64,000 nt of DNA from Bartonella vinsonii subsp. berkhoffii ATCC 51672 (GCF_902825225.1 NZ_CADEAK010000005.1:62001-126000); one strand, 5' to 3'; positions 1-10,631 are shown, numbered from the stretch's first letter. Translations and numbers: made by a program. The notes: a model not told the origin generated them from the letters alone.

Positions 1-180
1 CGCAAAATAATGGACCTTTCACCCACTGGCATTAGAAAACATCTTGACCTCAATAAACCTGTTTATACAAAAACAGCCGCCTATGGTCATTTTGGACGTA
101 AGCCACAACTTGATGGTTCATTTTCATGGGAAAAAACCGATCTTATTGAAACCCTTCAAAAAATGATTAAAGTACCATGA
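1..180 (+). CDS. metK: S-adenosylmethionine synthase, C-terminal part (cut by window start)
   Basis: The reading frame is open from base 1 and encodes the last 59 residues, ending in TGA at 178-180. The segment has the MetK C-terminal signature: an AAYGHFGR stretch, then an aromatic/acidic FSWEKTD stretch. MetK makes S-adenosylmethionine from methionine and ATP in the cytosol. The stop codon overlaps the trmB start (ATGA at 177-180), so the two genes are translationally coupled. TrmB is an SAM-dependent tRNA methyltransferase, so donor and user sit together. Only the tail is visible, so the catalytic residues cannot be checked. Confidence 0.9.
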   Translation, partial: RKIMDLSPTGIRKHLDLNKPVYTKTAAYGHFGRKPQLDGSFSWEKTDLIETLQKMIKVP

Positions 181-878
181 TTGAGCATAATATACGTACA
201 CCTAAAGCCTTCTTTGGTCGCCGCCAAGGAAAGCGACTAAGAAATAGTCAACTTGCACGTATAAACACGCTTCTTCCAACTTTTAAGATTGATTTAAATA
301 CCCCTTCACCCCTCGACTTAACATCCCTATTTCCCAATAAAGTAACAGAAGTCAGGCTGGAAATTGGTTTTGGTGGAGGTGAGCATTTACTTCATGAAAT
401 GGACCATTTTCCACAAACTGGTTTTATTGGTATCGAGCCTTTTATCAATGGTATGGCAAAAATGTTACTGTCTCTTGAACAACATAAACAGTATCAAAAC
501 CATATTCGCCTTTATGATGACGACGCTACACATTTTCTTGATTGGCTTCCGAATGCATCACTTGATGGAATAGATCTTTTCTATCCTGATCCATGGCCTA
601 AAAAAAAGCATTGGAAACGACGTTTCATTAACATAAAAAATCTGAATCGTTTCGCTCGTGTTCTTAAAACAGGTAAAAAATTTCGCTTTGCTAGCGACAT
701 AGATGATTATGTAAACTGGACCCTCTACCATTGTGCACAGCATAATCATTTTGAGTGGGAAGCAGAAACCTCTAAGGATTGGAAAACGCCTTATCCGCTA
801 TGGTTAGGAACCCGCTATGAAGCAAAAGCTCTCCGTAAAGGGCAGATACCTGCCTATCTTACCTTTATTAAAAAATAA
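177..878 (+). CDS. trmB: tRNA (guanine-N7-)-methyltransferase
   Basis: The 233-residue product is a class I SAM methyltransferase that forms m7G46 in tRNA. Residues 62-70 (EIGFGGGEH) are the SAM-binding motif I. GIEP at about 85-88 is the acidic motif II, and [13 protein letters not shown] at about 138-150 is the diagnostic TrmB catalytic/tRNA-binding block. Length is normal for the family. The start is the ATG of the ATGA overlap with metK. A basic N-terminus (about 1-30) is usual. It is followed by about 80 bases without a gene and then the rimP leader terminator, so metK-trmB probably form a unit separate from rimP-nusA. Confidence 0.95.
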   Translation: MIEHNIRTPKAFFGRRQGKRLRNSQLARINTLLPTFKIDLNTPSPLDLTSLFPNKVTEVRLEIGFGGGEHLLHEMDHFPQTGFIGIEPFINGMAKMLLSLEQHKQYQNHIRLYDDDATHFLDWLPNASLDGIDLFYPDPWPKKKHWKRRFINIKNLNRFARVLKTGKKFRFASDIDDYVNWTLYHCAQHNHFEWEAETSKDWKTPYPLWLGTRYEAKALRKGQIPAYLTFIKK

Positions 879-962
879 ATCATAAAACGCCTTTCTTATA
901 AACAACTTGAAAAGTTTTGAATTTAAGAGTATCAATACCTAAATTCTTGGTCTTATGATGAG

Positions 963-990
963 GAGTGGGCCGTTGGACCCGCTCTTTTTT
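963..990 (+). terminator. Rho-independent terminator/attenuator in the rimP leader
   Basis: GAGTGGG (963-969) can pair with CCCGCTC (978-984), seven pairs including one G-U, around an 8-base loop. Six T residues follow (985-990). It lies between trmB and rimP, about 40 bases upstream of the preferred rimP start. It may terminate metK-trmB transcripts or attenuate the rimP-nusA-infB operon. An ATG at 955 in the rimP frame would place this hairpin inside the gene, which argues against that start. Confidence 0.7.
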
Positions 991-1029
991 AATATCATAA
1001 AACTGATGAAAATGACTTGGACAAAATAT

Positions 1030-1656
1030 ATGAACGAAACTGAAAAAATAAGCGATCTTGACGAGCCACGTCTTTTTGAAGAAGATGGCGTTGAGGCACG
1101 TGTTGCTGCTCTTGTCTTGCCACTGCTTAAACCATTAGGTTTTCGTTTGGTTCGTGTTAAAATGCTTGGTCTAAATGGTTTAACTCTTCAGATTATGATT
1201 GAACGTGCAGACGGCTCTATGACCGTGGAAGATTGTGAAACTGTTAGTCGAACTGTTTCTCCCCTCCTTGATGTGCAAAATGTTATTGAACGCAAATATC
1301 ACTTAGAAATTTCATCTCCTGGCATTGATCGTCCACTGGTAAGAAGATCTGACTTTTTTCATTGGCAGGGGCATCTTGCAAAAATTGAAACCAAAACAAC
1401 AATCTATGGGCGCCGAAAATTTCGTGGAACACTTACAAATATTACAGAAGACGGATTTATTTTAAATACTGATAAAGCCGCGTATGGAGAAGCCATGTAT
1501 ATCTCTATCCCCTTTTGTGATATTACAAACGCACATTTGGTCCTTACTGATGAACTTATTCGCGACGCATTGAAAAAAAATAAAGATTTAAGTCAACAAT
1601 TAATTCCCGAAGATAATTCTCATGTCTCGAAAAAGACATCAAAGTACAAGAATTAA
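1030..1656 (+). CDS. rimP: Ribosome maturation factor RimP
   Basis: RimP (208 residues from this start) assists 30S subunit maturation. The N-terminal DUF150 domain includes the VEDCETVSR region; the signature SSPGIDRPL follows, and then the C-terminal SH3-like domain. The frame is open back to 955, but that start would run through the terminator hairpin at 963-990. The N-terminus MNETEKI at 1030 fits better, and the ATG at 1012 is another possibility. It is the first gene of the rimP-nusA-ylxR-infB-rbfA-truB group, with very short gaps to nusA. The C-terminus is a lysine/serine-rich tail. Confidence 0.92.
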   Translation: MNETEKISDLDEPRLFEEDGVEARVAALVLPLLKPLGFRLVRVKMLGLNGLTLQIMIERADGSMTVEDCETVSRTVSPLLDVQNVIERKYHLEISSPGIDRPLVRRSDFFHWQGHLAKIETKTTIYGRRKFRGTLTNITEDGFILNTDKAAYGEAMYISIPFCDITNAHLVLTDELIRDALKKNKDLSQQLIPEDNSHVSKKTSKYKN

Positions 1657-1703
1657 TATCATTGGGAAATGCCCGTCGAGTGGCACAAAGAAGGAGAAAA
1701 TTG

Positions 1704-3335
1704 ATGGCTACAAGCGCTAACAGGCTTGAAATTCTGCAAATTGCAGATGCTGTTGCACGTGAAAAGTCAATTGATCGTGAAATTGTTATTTCTGCAATGG
1801 CTGATGCTATTCAAAAAGCAGCACGTTCTCGTTATGGTCAAGAAACCAATATCCGTGCTGAAATAAACTCCAAAACAGGTGAAATTAAATTACAACGCCT
1901 GCTTAAAATTGTTGATGTTGTTGAAGATTATACAACTGAAATTACTTTGACCGATGCACTCAAACGCCAAGAGGATGCAAAAATTGGTGATTTTTTTGCT
2001 GACCTTTTACCTCCTATGGACTTTGGACGTATCGCAGCGCAATCTGCTAAACAAGTTATTGTCCAAAAGGTACGTGATGCAGAGCGCGATCAGCAATACG
2101 AAGAATTTAAAAATAAAATTGGTGAAATTATTTCTGGAACAGTAAAACGTGTGGAATATGGCAATGTTATCGTTGATTTGGGTCGTGGTGAAGCTATCGT
2201 GCGCCGTGATGAATTAATTCCACGTGAATCTTTCCGTTATGGAGATCGTATTCGCGCCTTTGTCAATGATGTGCATCGTGAATCGCGTGGTCCACAAATC
2301 TTCCTTTCACGTACACATCCTCAATTTATGGTGAAACTTTTCACTATGGAAGTACCCGAAATCTATGATGGTATTATAGAAATTAAATCCGTTGCCCGCG
2401 ATCCAGGTTCACGTGCTAAAATTGCTGTTGTCTCACGCGATGGTTCCATTGATCCTGTTGGAGCATGTGTTGGAATGCGAGGAAGCCGTGTTCAGGCTGT
2501 TGTTGCAGAATTACAAGGTGAAAAAATTGATATTATTCCTTGGTCTCCTGATGCTGCAACATTTATTGTCAATGCACTACAACCCGCTGAAGTTTCGAAA
2601 GTTGTTCTCGATGAAGATGCGGAACGTATCGAAGTCGTCGTACCTGATGACCAACTCAGTCTTGCCATTGGTCGTCGTGGACAAAATGTTCGCTTAGCTT
2701 CTCAATTAACAGGATGGAATATTGATATTTTAACGGAACAGGAAGAATCTGAAAACCGTCAAAAAGAATTTACCGAACGTAGTAAACTGTTTATGGAATC
2801 CTTAGACGTTGATGAGATGATTGGGCAGGTTATGGCATCAGAAGGTTTTTCTTCCATCGAGGAAATCGCCTATATTGATCTGGAAGAAATTGCCTCCATT
2901 GATGGTTTTGATCATGAGACTGCTGCTGAAATCCAAAGCCGTGCACGTGAATATCTTGAACATAAAGAAAAAGAACTTGATGAAAAACGCAAAGAACTCG
3001 GTGTTTCTGATGAACTGCGAACAATTCCTGGTCTGACAAGTGCTATGTTGGTTGCTATTGGTGAAGATGGTGTAAAAACAATAGAAGATTTTGCTGGTTA
3101 TGCAGTCGATGATTTGGTTGGCTGGAGAGAACGTAAAGAAGGTCAAACACAGAGTTTTTCTGGTATCCTGACCCCATTTGATATTACACGTGCTGATGCA
3201 GAAACTATGGTTTTAGCTGCACGTGTGCAAGCAGGTTGGATAGACCAAGCTGATCTTGTTACTGAAACTCCTGCAGAAAATGAAAGTTCTGCAAAAGATG
3301 AAAAAAGTGATAATTTGAACGCGGATACAATTTAA
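1704..3335 (+). CDS. nusA: Transcription termination/antitermination protein NusA
   Basis: The 543-residue protein binds RNA polymerase and nascent RNA to modulate pausing, termination and antitermination. Visible in order: N-terminal RNAP-binding domain starting at the typical ANRLEILQIADAVA stretch, an S1 domain (about 135-200, GTVKRVEYGNVIVDLG), two KH domains (with GMRGSRVQ and AIGRRGQNVR), and two acidic C-terminal helix-hairpin-helix repeats, the second beginning near TIPGL. An upstream ATG at 1662 is in frame, but 1704 has a clear GAAGGAG ribosome-binding site 10 bases before it and matches the family N-terminus. Its stop abuts the ylxR start with no gap. Confidence 0.96.
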   Translation: MATSANRLEILQIADAVAREKSIDREIVISAMADAIQKAARSRYGQETNIRAEINSKTGEIKLQRLLKIVDVVEDYTTEITLTDALKRQEDAKIGDFFADLLPPMDFGRIAAQSAKQVIVQKVRDAERDQQYEEFKNKIGEIISGTVKRVEYGNVIVDLGRGEAIVRRDELIPRESFRYGDRIRAFVNDVHRESRGPQIFLSRTHPQFMVKLFTMEVPEIYDGIIEIKSVARDPGSRAKIAVVSRDGSIDPVGACVGMRGSRVQAVVAELQGEKIDIIPWSPDAATFIVNALQPAEVSKVVLDEDAERIEVVVPDDQLSLAIGRRGQNVRLASQLTGWNIDILTEQEESENRQKEFTERSKLFMESLDVDEMIGQVMASEGFSSIEEIAYIDLEEIASIDGFDHETAAEIQSRAREYLEHKEKELDEKRKELGVSDELRTIPGLTSAMLVAIGEDGVKTIEDFAGYAVDDLVGWRERKEGQTQSFSGILTPFDITRADAETMVLAARVQAGWIDQADLVTETPAENESSAKDEKSDNLNADTI

Positions 3336-3971
3336 ATGAATGAACGGACCTGCATTGTGACAAGAAAAAATGCTTCAGCAGAAACGCTGATCCGTTTTGT
3401 TATTGGTCCCAATAATCAAATTGTCCCTGATCTTAAATCCAATTTGCCTGGCCGTGGCGTTTGGGTTTCTGCTCACCATTCTGCCATTGAAACAGCAATC
3501 AAACAAAACGCTTTTAAGAAAAAATTTAAAACAGATGTTGAGGTTGCACAAAATCTTGCGCATATTGTTGATACACTTTTGCTAAAGTCCGCTCTTTCAA
3601 GCCTTTCCATGGTGCGAAAAGCAGGTGCCATTGTCATGGGAGCAACAAAAGTTGATGCAGCTATCCGTTCTGGCCAAGTTATTCTCGTACTTCACGCTAA
3701 AGAAGCTACAGAAGATGGAAAACGCAAAATTGCACAAGCCATCCATACAATACAACAACAAACAAGTCGGAATATAAAAAACATATCTTTATTTACTAGT
3801 GATGAAATGCGGGTGGCTTTTGGTACTAATCCTGTCATGCATGCGGCCTTATTGGATACTAAAGCTGCTGAAGGATTTCTCAAAACGATACATAAACTGC
3901 TCGCCTATCGTGATGACACGCACAGCAAGTCTGGTGAGAGAACGGCACAAGCCGTGAAGGAAGTACAATGA
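3336..3971 (+). CDS. YlxR-family RNA-binding protein fused to an L7Ae-like domain
   Basis: This 211-residue protein starts directly after the nusA stop. The N-terminal third is a YlxR (DUF448) domain: RTCIVTRK near the start and LPGRGVWV near residue 40. The middle (about 85-185) resembles a ribosomal L7Ae/L30e-like RNA-binding fold ([16 protein letters not shown]). In Bacillus these are two separate proteins (YlxR and YlxQ) encoded between nusA and infB; in alphaproteobacteria they are commonly one chain, as here. The role is presumed to lie in RNA metabolism or translation, and the exact function is not settled. Its last four bases overlap infB (ATGA). Confidence 0.88.
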   Translation: MNERTCIVTRKNASAETLIRFVIGPNNQIVPDLKSNLPGRGVWVSAHHSAIETAIKQNAFKKKFKTDVEVAQNLAHIVDTLLLKSALSSLSMVRKAGAIVMGATKVDAAIRSGQVILVLHAKEATEDGKRKIAQAIHTIQQQTSRNIKNISLFTSDEMRVAFGTNPVMHAALLDTKAAEGFLKTIHKLLAYRDDTHSKSGERTAQAVKEVQ

Positions 3972-6490
3972 GTGAAAAGAACAACGACAAGACAACAGTC
4001 AAGAGGACACTAACCTTAAAACGGTCAGTCCTAGAAACAGGTACGGTCAAACAAAATTTCAGCCATGGCCGTACAAAAGCTGTGGTTGTCGAAACCAAAC
4101 GGCGCAAAATCACGCGTCCTGACGAAAAAGTTGAAATACAACGGCCAATTACAAAACCCCATGTGGCTTCTCAACGTTCTAAACCTCGATTCGAAGAAGC
4201 AAAACCCCAAGAGCCTGTCGCTAAAAGCAATCTCTCATCTGCTGAAATGCAAGCGAGACTTCGTGCATTAGAAGAAGCACATATCCAAGAAAAAATAATA
4301 CGTGAACAAGCCGAAGAAGAAGCAAGACGAGCAAAAGAACGTGAAGAAAGTTTGCAGCAGTCAATTCAAGAAACAGAAATACATCAAGAAGAAAAAAGTC
4401 TACCAGAACAGACTTCACCTCCTCCTTCCACTCCCTCTTTCATAGAACCAATTAATATCCCTATTCCGCCTAAAAATACAACTGTCATCGAAAAACGTAA
4501 AGTAGATGAAAATAAAGAAGATGATCGACATAGCCGACGTGCGAACCCTGCTAAATTAGAAGTGCGTGCACCTAAAGTTGTAAAAGGTGCTGATGAACGA
4601 CGCCGTGGAAAGCTAACTCTTAATAGTGCTCTGGATGAAGAAGGGAGCGCGCGCGGGCGTTCAATGGCTGCGATGCGTCGCAGACAGGAGAAATTTAAAC
4701 GTGCGCAAAACCAAGAACCGAGGGAAAAAATTTCTCGTGAGGTTGTTCTTCCTGAAACTATTACGATTCAAGAACTTGCACAGCGTATGACTGAACGCTC
4801 TGTTGATGTGATTAAATTCCTTATGAAACAGGGACAAATGATGAAACCGGGCGATGTTATTGATGCCGATGTTGCTGAGCTCATCGCTGTTGAATTCGGA
4901 CACACTGTCAAACGTGTTTTAGAATCTGACGTAGAAGAAGGCATCTTTAATATAGCTGATAATCCTCAAAAAATGCAGCAGCGTCCGCCTGTCGTAACAA
5001 TTATGGGCCATGTCGATCACGGAAAAACTTCTCTTCTTGATGCTATTCGAAAAGCAAATGTTGTTTCTGGTGAGGCAGGTGGAATTACTCAGCATATTGG
5101 TGCTTATCAAGTGGAACAAAATGGTCAAAAAATTACCTTTATTGATACACCTGGACATGCCGCCTTCACAGCGATGCGAGCTCGTGGAGCGCGTGTTACA
5201 GATATTGCTGTTCTCGTTGTAGCCGCTGACGATAATGTCATGCCGCAAACAATTGAATCAATCAATCATGCTAAAGCGGCTGGTGTGCCCATTATTGTTG
5301 CTATCAACAAAATTGATAAACCCGCTGCTGATGCTCAAAAAGTACGTACAGAACTTCTACAACATGAGGTATTTGTTGAAACCATGGGTGGAGAAACTTT
5401 AGAAGTCGAAGTTTCTGCTAAAACCGGTCAAAATCTTGATAAACTTCTCGAAGCTATTCTTCTTCAAGCTGAAATTCTTGATCTCAAAGCAGATCCTCAA
5501 CGAACAGCAGAAGGCGTCGTCATTGAAACTAAACTGGATCGAGGACGTGGATCTGTTGCAACGGTTCTCGTTCAAAAAGGAACGTTGCACCCTTCTGATA
5601 TTATTGTTGCAGGCAATGAATGGGGACGCGTGCGCGCTTTGATTGATGACCATGGACGTCATATCAAAGAAGCAATTCCCTCTACACCCATTGAAATTTT
5701 AGGTATGCAGGGAACACCGCAAGCTGGTGATAGGTTTGCTGTTGTCACGCATGAAGCAAAAGCACGTGAAATTGCCGAATACCGTCAGCGATTAGCACGT
5801 GATAAAGCTGTAGCTCGACAAACAGGTTCTCGCGGCTCTCTTGAACAAATGATGACGAGGTTACAAACCACTGGCGTTAAAGAGTTTCCCCTTATTATTA
5901 AAGGTGATGTACAAGGGTCCATTGAAGCCATTGCTTCAGCATTAGAAAAGCTAGGAAATGAAGAAGTCCGTGCACGCATTGTGCATTCTGGTGCTGGAGG
6001 TATTACTGAAAGTGATATTTCTCTTGCGGAAGCTTCTCACTCAGCTGTGATTGGCTTTAATGTTCGCGCCAATAAACAAGCGCGTGATTGTGCTAAAACA
6101 CAAGGAATTGAAATTCGCTATTACAACATCATCTATGATCTTGTTGACGATATAAAAGCCGCTATGTCAGGCTTACTCTCACCAGAACAGCGGGAAACTT
6201 TCCTTGGGAATGCTGAAATTCTGGAAGTCTTTAATATTACAAAAATCGGAAAAGTTGCTGGTTGTCGTGTTACAGAAGGTAAAATAGAACGGGGTGCTGG
6301 TGTTCGCCTTATCCGTGATAATATCGTTATTCACGAAGGGAAACTGAAAACACTCAAACGCTTTAAAGATGAAATCAATGAAGTGCAAAGTGGTCAAGAA
6401 TGTGGAATAACATTTGAAAACTATGAGGACATGCGCGCAGGAGACATCATTGAAACTTTCCGCATCGAACATATTAATCGCACATTATAA
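3968..6490 (+). CDS. infB: Translation initiation factor IF-2
   Basis: This 840-residue GTPase brings fMet-tRNA to the 30S subunit. The first 240 residues are charged, low-complexity and include a helical E/R/Q-rich stretch (about 95-150), as is usual in proteobacterial IF-2. An IF2_N helix bundle follows near 255-310. The GTPase domain shows G1 GHVDHGKT (347-354), G2 GGITQHIG, G3 DTPGHAAF, G4 NKID (447-450) and G5 SAKTG. Domains II-IV follow, with the C-terminal fMet-tRNA-binding barrel. It overlaps ylxR by four bases, which supports coupled translation. Confidence 0.97.
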   Translation: MSEKNNDKTTVKRTLTLKRSVLETGTVKQNFSHGRTKAVVVETKRRKITRPDEKVEIQRPITKPHVASQRSKPRFEEAKPQEPVAKSNLSSAEMQARLRALEEAHIQEKIIREQAEEEARRAKEREESLQQSIQETEIHQEEKSLPEQTSPPPSTPSFIEPINIPIPPKNTTVIEKRKVDENKEDDRHSRRANPAKLEVRAPKVVKGADERRRGKLTLNSALDEEGSARGRSMAAMRRRQEKFKRAQNQEPREKISREVVLPETITIQELAQRMTERSVDVIKFLMKQGQMMKPGDVIDADVAELIAVEFGHTVKRVLESDVEEGIFNIADNPQKMQQRPPVVTIMGHVDHGKTSLLDAIRKANVVSGEAGGITQHIGAYQVEQNGQKITFIDTPGHAAFTAMRARGARVTDIAVLVVAADDNVMPQTIESINHAKAAGVPIIVAINKIDKPAADAQKVRTELLQHEVFVETMGGETLEVEVSAKTGQNLDKLLEAILLQAEILDLKADPQRTAEGVVIETKLDRGRGSVATVLVQKGTLHPSDIIVAGNEWGRVRALIDDHGRHIKEAIPSTPIEILGMQGTPQAGDRFAVVTHEAKAREIAEYRQRLARDKAVARQTGSRGSLEQMMTRLQTTGVKEFPLIIKGDVQGSIEAIASALEKLGNEEVRARIVHSGAGGITESDISLAEASHSAVIGFNVRANKQARDCAKTQGIEIRYYNIIYDLVDDIKAAMSGLLSPEQRETFLGNAEILEVFNITKIGKVAGCRVTEGKIERGAGVRLIRDNIVIHEGKLKTLKRFKDEINEVQSGQECGITFENYEDMRAGDIIETFRIEHINRTL

Positions 6491-6616
6491 AATAATCCAA
6501 TGACTTTATTCCTAAAAATAAAAAAAGTTGGTGGGTTTTCTGTGCAAGTGCTTTGTTCTTTTTAAATCTTTTACGATGATCAAAAGAAAAGTAATTATAA
6601 CAAGGATAAAATTTCA

Positions 6617-7024
6617 ATGAAAAATACAGGGCCATCACAACGGCAACTCAGAGTAGGAGAACAAGTACGCCACGCAGTATCCCATGTACTACAGCGCGGT
6701 GTTTTATTTGATGATGTCTTGAAAAACATGGTGATTTCTGTCTCTGAAGTACGCATGTCACCAGATTTAAAAATTGCTATCTGCTTTATTTCTCCCCTCA
6801 GCACTCTCAAAAATGCGTCTTATGATTGTGTCGTTGATATCCTCAATAAACATAGCCGTTTTATCCGTGGAGAAATTAGTCATGCGTTGCGTCAAATGAA
6901 ATATATGCCTGAACTACGTTTTCGACTTGATAGTAGTTTTGATAATTTTTTAAAAATTGATACCCTGCTTCGTTCACCTGAGGTAGCACGCGATCTTCAC
7001 CCTAGTCATAAGCTTGAGGATTAG
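6617..7024 (+). CDS. rbfA: 30S ribosome-binding factor A
   Basis: RbfA (135 residues) binds the 16S rRNA 5' helix during late 30S maturation and cold adaptation. The [18 protein letters not shown] start and the [13 protein letters not shown] segment are typical of the KH-like RbfA fold, and [12 protein letters not shown] matches the family's conserved C-terminal strand. Length is normal. It lies 126 bases after infB, in the conserved infB-rbfA-truB order. Its end lies close to the truB start, and GAGG at 7017-7020 inside its last codons serves as the truB ribosome-binding site. Confidence 0.94.
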   Translation: MKNTGPSQRQLRVGEQVRHAVSHVLQRGVLFDDVLKNMVISVSEVRMSPDLKIAICFISPLSTLKNASYDCVVDILNKHSRFIRGEISHALRQMKYMPELRFRLDSSFDNFLKIDTLLRSPEVARDLHPSHKLED

Positions 7025-7028
7025 AAAT

Positions 7029-7988
7029 ATGGCACGGCAACATAAAAGAAAAGGCCGTTCTGTTTCTGGCTGGGTCATATTTGATAAACCAAAAGGAATG
7101 AGATCAACGGAAGCTGTTTCACAAATCAAATGGCTCTTTCATGCACAAAAAGCAGGACATGCCGGGACACTGGATCCTCTTGCTTCTGGTCTCCTACCAA
7201 TTGCATTGGGCGAAGCAACTAAAACTGTACCTTATGTGATGCAAGGTACTAAAACCTACCGTTTTCAAATCGCTTGGGGAGAAGAGCGTTCAACAGACGA
7301 TCTCGAGGGTGAAATAACAAAAACATCTCTCAAACGTCCAACACAAGAAGAGATACTCGCCCTTCTTCCCCAATATACAGGTGTTATTTTGCAAACACCT
7401 CCACAGTTTTCGGCAATTAAAATTTCTGGTAACCGCGCCTATGATCTAGCGCGAGAAGGTGAGATTGTTGACATTCCACCGCGCCAAGTGGAAATAGAAA
7501 CTTTTAAATTAATAGAAAATCCTAGTAAAGATTGTTCACTCTTTGAAATAACCTGCGGAAAAGGAACCTATGTGCGTTCCTTAGCGCGTGATATGGGACG
7601 TGATCTTGGTTGTTATGGATATATTGCTAATTTAAGACGTATCGCAGTGGTTCCCTTTGGCGAAAATGATCTTATCACATGGGACGAATTAAAAGCGGTC
7701 GCACTGGATAAAAATGCAACAAATGAGAATGATACTTCTTCCAAAAGAAACTTTTTAACACTTGATGCACTTTTAATTGAAACAGGCGCTGTACTGGATT
7801 GCCTCTCTCATTACACCCTTAGCGAAACCCAAGCACAGCGGATCATGATGGGTATTCCTATACCTCTTTGTAATCATGAGGTATCTCTTGATGAAGATGA
7901 GGTTTGTGTCATCTACAAAGGCCAACTTCTTGCTATAGGCTCTCTCGATAAAAGCTTGTTCAAACCAAAGCGGATTTTCACAATTTGA
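7029..7988 (+). CDS. truB: tRNA pseudouridine(55) synthase
   Basis: TruB (319 residues) makes pseudouridine at position 55 of t[15 protein letters not shown] near residue 13 is the family start, and GTLDPLASG holds the catalytic Asp49. [14 protein letters not shown] is the second conserved block. A C-terminal extension (about 240-319) carries a PUA-like region. The frame opens at 7014, but 7029 gives the usual [10 protein letters not shown]-type basic start and is preceded by GAGG at 7017-7020. In related genomes rpsO and pnp follow directly; here a minus-strand MFS gene intervenes. Confidence 0.94.
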   Translation: MARQHKRKGRSVSGWVIFDKPKGMRSTEAVSQIKWLFHAQKAGHAGTLDPLASGLLPIALGEATKTVPYVMQGTKTYRFQIAWGEERSTDDLEGEITKTSLKRPTQEEILALLPQYTGVILQTPPQFSAIKISGNRAYDLAREGEIVDIPPRQVEIETFKLIENPSKDCSLFEITCGKGTYVRSLARDMGRDLGCYGYIANLRRIAVVPFGENDLITWDELKAVALDKNATNENDTSSKRNFLTLDALLIETGAVLDCLSHYTLSETQAQRIMMGIPIPLCNHEVSLDEDEVCVIYKGQLLAIGSLDKSLFKPKRIFTI

Positions 7989-8413
7989 TTCATAGTAGTC
8001 TCTTAAAAAAGATACTTTTTATATCAATAAAGCAAAGAAGGGTTTTTTCATTGCTTTACCCTTTTATGATCATTCATATCAAAACCTCAATGAGTGAGGC
8101 ATTCATCAATTCAACCTGCTCTTGTATAAATAAAAAAACACAAGAATTTGTCTTTGTTGTTTTAAATCATTTCTGCATATACATGTATATCTTTAGTGTT
8201 AAGAAAATTTTGTAGAATGAGAAAGGCTTGAGCTTAAACAAAGTACAATACTTATAATCTCATTTATTCAGTAGAAATCTATCCTCAACTTATCAACAGC
8301 ATAAAGTGCTCATTGAAATATCTCATTTTCCTGCTGCTCTGTTCATACTAACAAAGTCATTCCATAAAAATAAATTGCCTGTATAATAGTTCTGTATAAC
8401 TCTCCTCTTATCT
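7989..8413. other. Intergenic region between truB and the MFS gene
   Basis: This holds no supported gene. A 76-codon open frame starting at 7985 overlaps the truB end, is low in complexity and has no recognisable domain. A weak hairpin at 8028-8058 is listed separately. The rest is AT-rich, with no tRNA or repeat seen. Confidence 0.5.
8028..8064 (+). terminator. Possible terminator after truB
   Basis: TAAAGCAA (8028-8035) can pair with TTGCTTTA (8051-8058). A competing AAGGGT/ACCCTT pairing lies within it, and CCCTTTTA follows. The loop is long and the stem AT-rich, so this is only a candidate end for the rimP-truB transcript. Confidence 0.35.
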
Positions 8414-10042
8414 TTAAGGTAATTGATCAGCAGAGGACTTTAAAAGCATCTCATTAGCTTGTGGTATTGTTTGCCGCTCAATCATGCGGTGAACTCTTAT
8501 CCCGTCAGGTGCACGATTTAAATGACGCAGAAGCTTGTTCACCTCTGCGTCTGCTTTTATGCGACGGTGATTATGGCGTAAATAATCTACCCATGTTGGC
8601 ATATGATAAACTTCTGTCCAATATTCAGGTCTTTCAAGATCTCGTAAGAGAACCCATTGGCGAGCGCCATCACGTAAACGAATATGGCGACGACGTGTCA
8701 TCACTTTGAGAAATTCTTCAAGATCATTTTCATGAATTTGATAATCGATCATAATCATAATCGGACCGCTTTGTGCTTTTAAGTCAAGTAAAAGCTCTGG
8801 TTCTCTGAAATGATCAAGCGGATCCAAATCTATTTGGGGTATTTCCTGAATTCTAAACTTTATCCCTGCAAGGGCTCCAAAAACCAAGAAAAGAGAACAA
8901 ACACTCAAAGCAACGGTAGGAGAATAACCATCAGCCAAAACACCCCAAATTACGCTTCCAATTGCCATCCCTCCATAAGATGCTGTTTGATAAAGCGCTA
9001 AAGCACGTGCAACAACCCAACGCGGTGTAGAAAGCTGGACAGATGTATTAAATAAAGACAATGCCAAAACCCAACATAAGCCTGCAGGAAACAAAGCAAT
9101 ATGGCTTACAATTAATGAACGGCTCATTGCTAAAAAAAAGCAAGAAAAGGCAAAACCAATAAATGAACTTGCAATAATCGTCTCTAAACGAAAAAAACGC
9201 CGTACAGATGAATTAATCATACCAGCCGTCATAGCTCCAAGACCAAAACACCCAAGCAGTGTTCCATAAAGAAGAGCGCTTCCTCCAAGAATTTTATGTA
9301 CAACAATTGGTAAGAGCGCCAAAATCGAAATCGCTCCAATACCAAAAAGGAATGCCCTAACCATAATACTGAGAAGATTAGGTGACATCGCAACATAACG
9401 CAAACCATCTGAAACAGCTCCTAAAAGCCTTTCGCGTGGCAATCTGTTATTTTCATAGCTCGGTCTCCAGAAAAACAAAGCACCAATTAAAGGAATGTAA
9501 CTTATTGCATTCAATAAAAAAGCTGCGACTGCACCCAGAGTTGCAATAATAGCACCGCCAATAGCAGGGCCAACACTACGCATTAAATTAAAGCCAACAC
9601 TATTTAAACTTACAGCAGCAGGAATATTTTCCCTGCTCACAATGTCTCCTATTGTTGCCTGCCAAGAAGGATTATAAAAGGCTGTTCCACACCCAATCAA
9701 AAACGTAAAGAATAAGAGAAGCCCTGGTGTTAAAAAGCCGATATAGGATAAAATAGCCAAACTCATGGATATAACCATCATTATAATCTGAGCACACAAC
9801 ATAATTTTGCGCCGATTAAAATTGTCAGCTAATGCCCCTGCCATCAGAGAAAACATCACAAGTGGTAATGTGGTAGCGCTTTGAACAAGTCCAACCATGG
9901 AGTGCGAAGAACTTATCAACGCCATTAACCACCCTGCTCCTACAGCTTGGATAAGCCCCCCTAAATTAGAAATAAGAGTGGATGACCACAAGTTTCGAAA
10001 TACCGAATTACGAAAAAGTTTTAATGTTGAAATGGTCTGCAT
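8414..10042 (-). CDS. MFS exporter (MFS_3/EntS-like) with C-terminal soluble domain
   Basis: This 542-residue integral membrane protein has about 10-12 hydrophobic segments in residues 15-405. A DNFNRRKIM loop after TM2 is the MFS motif A equivalent. Residues about 425-535 are soluble: a charged ferredoxin-like block (PIMIMIDYQIHENDLEEFL, then YWTEVYHMPTWVDYLRHNHR) resembling the antibiotic-biosynthesis-monooxygenase fold found at the end of the MFS_3 (PF05977) family. These proteins are usually annotated as drug or siderophore exporters; the substrate is not evident here. It sits alone and opposite to its neighbours, between truB and rpsO, so it interrupts a normally contiguous translation cluster. 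Confidence 0.85.
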   Translation of the reverse strand: MQTISTLKLFRNSVFRNLWSSTLISNLGGLIQAVGAGWLMALISSSHSMVGLVQSATTLPLVMFSLMAGALADNFNRRKIMLCAQIIMMVISMSLAILSYIGFLTPGLLLFFTFLIGCGTAFYNPSWQATIGDIVSRENIPAAVSLNSVGFNLMRSVGPAIGGAIIATLGAVAAFLLNAISYIPLIGALFFWRPSYENNRLPRERLLGAVSDGLRYVAMSPNLLSIMVRAFLFGIGAISILALLPIVVHKILGGSALLYGTLLGCFGLGAMTAGMINSSVRRFFRLETIIASSFIGFAFSCFFLAMSRSLIVSHIALFPAGLCWVLALSLFNTSVQLSTPRWVVARALALYQTASYGGMAIGSVIWGVLADGYSPTVALSVCSLFLVFGALAGIKFRIQEIPQIDLDPLDHFREPELLLDLKAQSGPIMIMIDYQIHENDLEEFLKVMTRRRHIRLRDGARQWVLLRDLERPEYWTEVYHMPTWVDYLRHNHRRIKADAEVNKLLRHLNRAPDGIRVHRMIERQTIPQANEMLLKSSADQLP

Positions 10043-10361
10043 CTTTTGCCTCTCAATCGATATTTATCGCTTTTCTTACTACACACGCACTCTGTAAAGC
10101 AGTCATCTTTGTATCAAAAGGATGCATAATTCTTTAAAAATTCTCATAAAACCCTCTTAAATCAATATTTCAAAACAAAATCCTTTCTCTAAAGAAGGTT
10201 TTCAAGATGCTTTTAAGGACTAGTATTTTAACCTCCTTTCCTATATAAATGCTAAAATAGGTGAGAGTTTTCAACTCTTCTTGTTTCTTCATAGACCCTT
10301 GCTGAACGACATCTCGGCTATGGGTGGCGTTTGTTTCTTTATTTTTTGAAAGGATAATACG
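10043..10361. other. Divergent intergenic region upstream of the MFS gene and rpsO
   Basis: This holds no gene. It must contain the promoter of the minus-strand MFS gene and the leader of rpsO. A possible stem-loop lies in the rpsO leader around 10300-10335. AGGA at 10350-10353 is the rpsO ribosome-binding site. The 72-codon minus-strand frame across this region has no family resemblance. Confidence 0.5.
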
Positions 10362-10631
10362 ATGTCGATTACAGCTGAACGTAAACAAGCTCTTGTTGCA
10401 GAATACGCAAATAAAGCCGGTGATACAGGATCACCAGAAGTACAGGTTGCTGTACTTTCTGAACGTATTTCTAATTTAACTAACCATTTTAAATCTCATA
10501 AAAAGGATAACCATTCTCGTCGTGGTCTTTTGAAGATGGTCTCTCAACGTCGTCGTCTTCTTGATTACCTGAAAGGAATTGATCAAAATCGTTATCAGAC
10601 ACTTATCAGGAAGTTAGGTTTGCGCCGCTAA
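10362..10631 (+). CDS. rpsO: 30S ribosomal protein S15
   Basis: The 89-residue product is full length for S15, a primary binder of the 16S rRNA central domain that also contacts 23S rRNA (bridge B4). The core [17 protein letters not shown], the [14 protein letters not shown] block and the C-terminal [12 protein letters not shown] are all standard. A strong terminator follows at 10639-10673, and pnp lies downstream in the common rpsO-pnp pairing. In E. coli S15 represses its own translation through its leader; whether this leader does so is not visible. Confidence 0.98.
   Translation: MSITAERKQALVAEYANKAGDTGSPEVQVAVLSERISNLTNHFKSHKKDNHSRRGLLKMVSQRRRLLDYLKGIDQNRYQTLIRKLGLRR

Noticed and set aside
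7985-8215. 76-codon frame after truB
   Set aside because: It overlaps the truB stop, has low complexity and no Shine-Dalgarno; no family is recognised.
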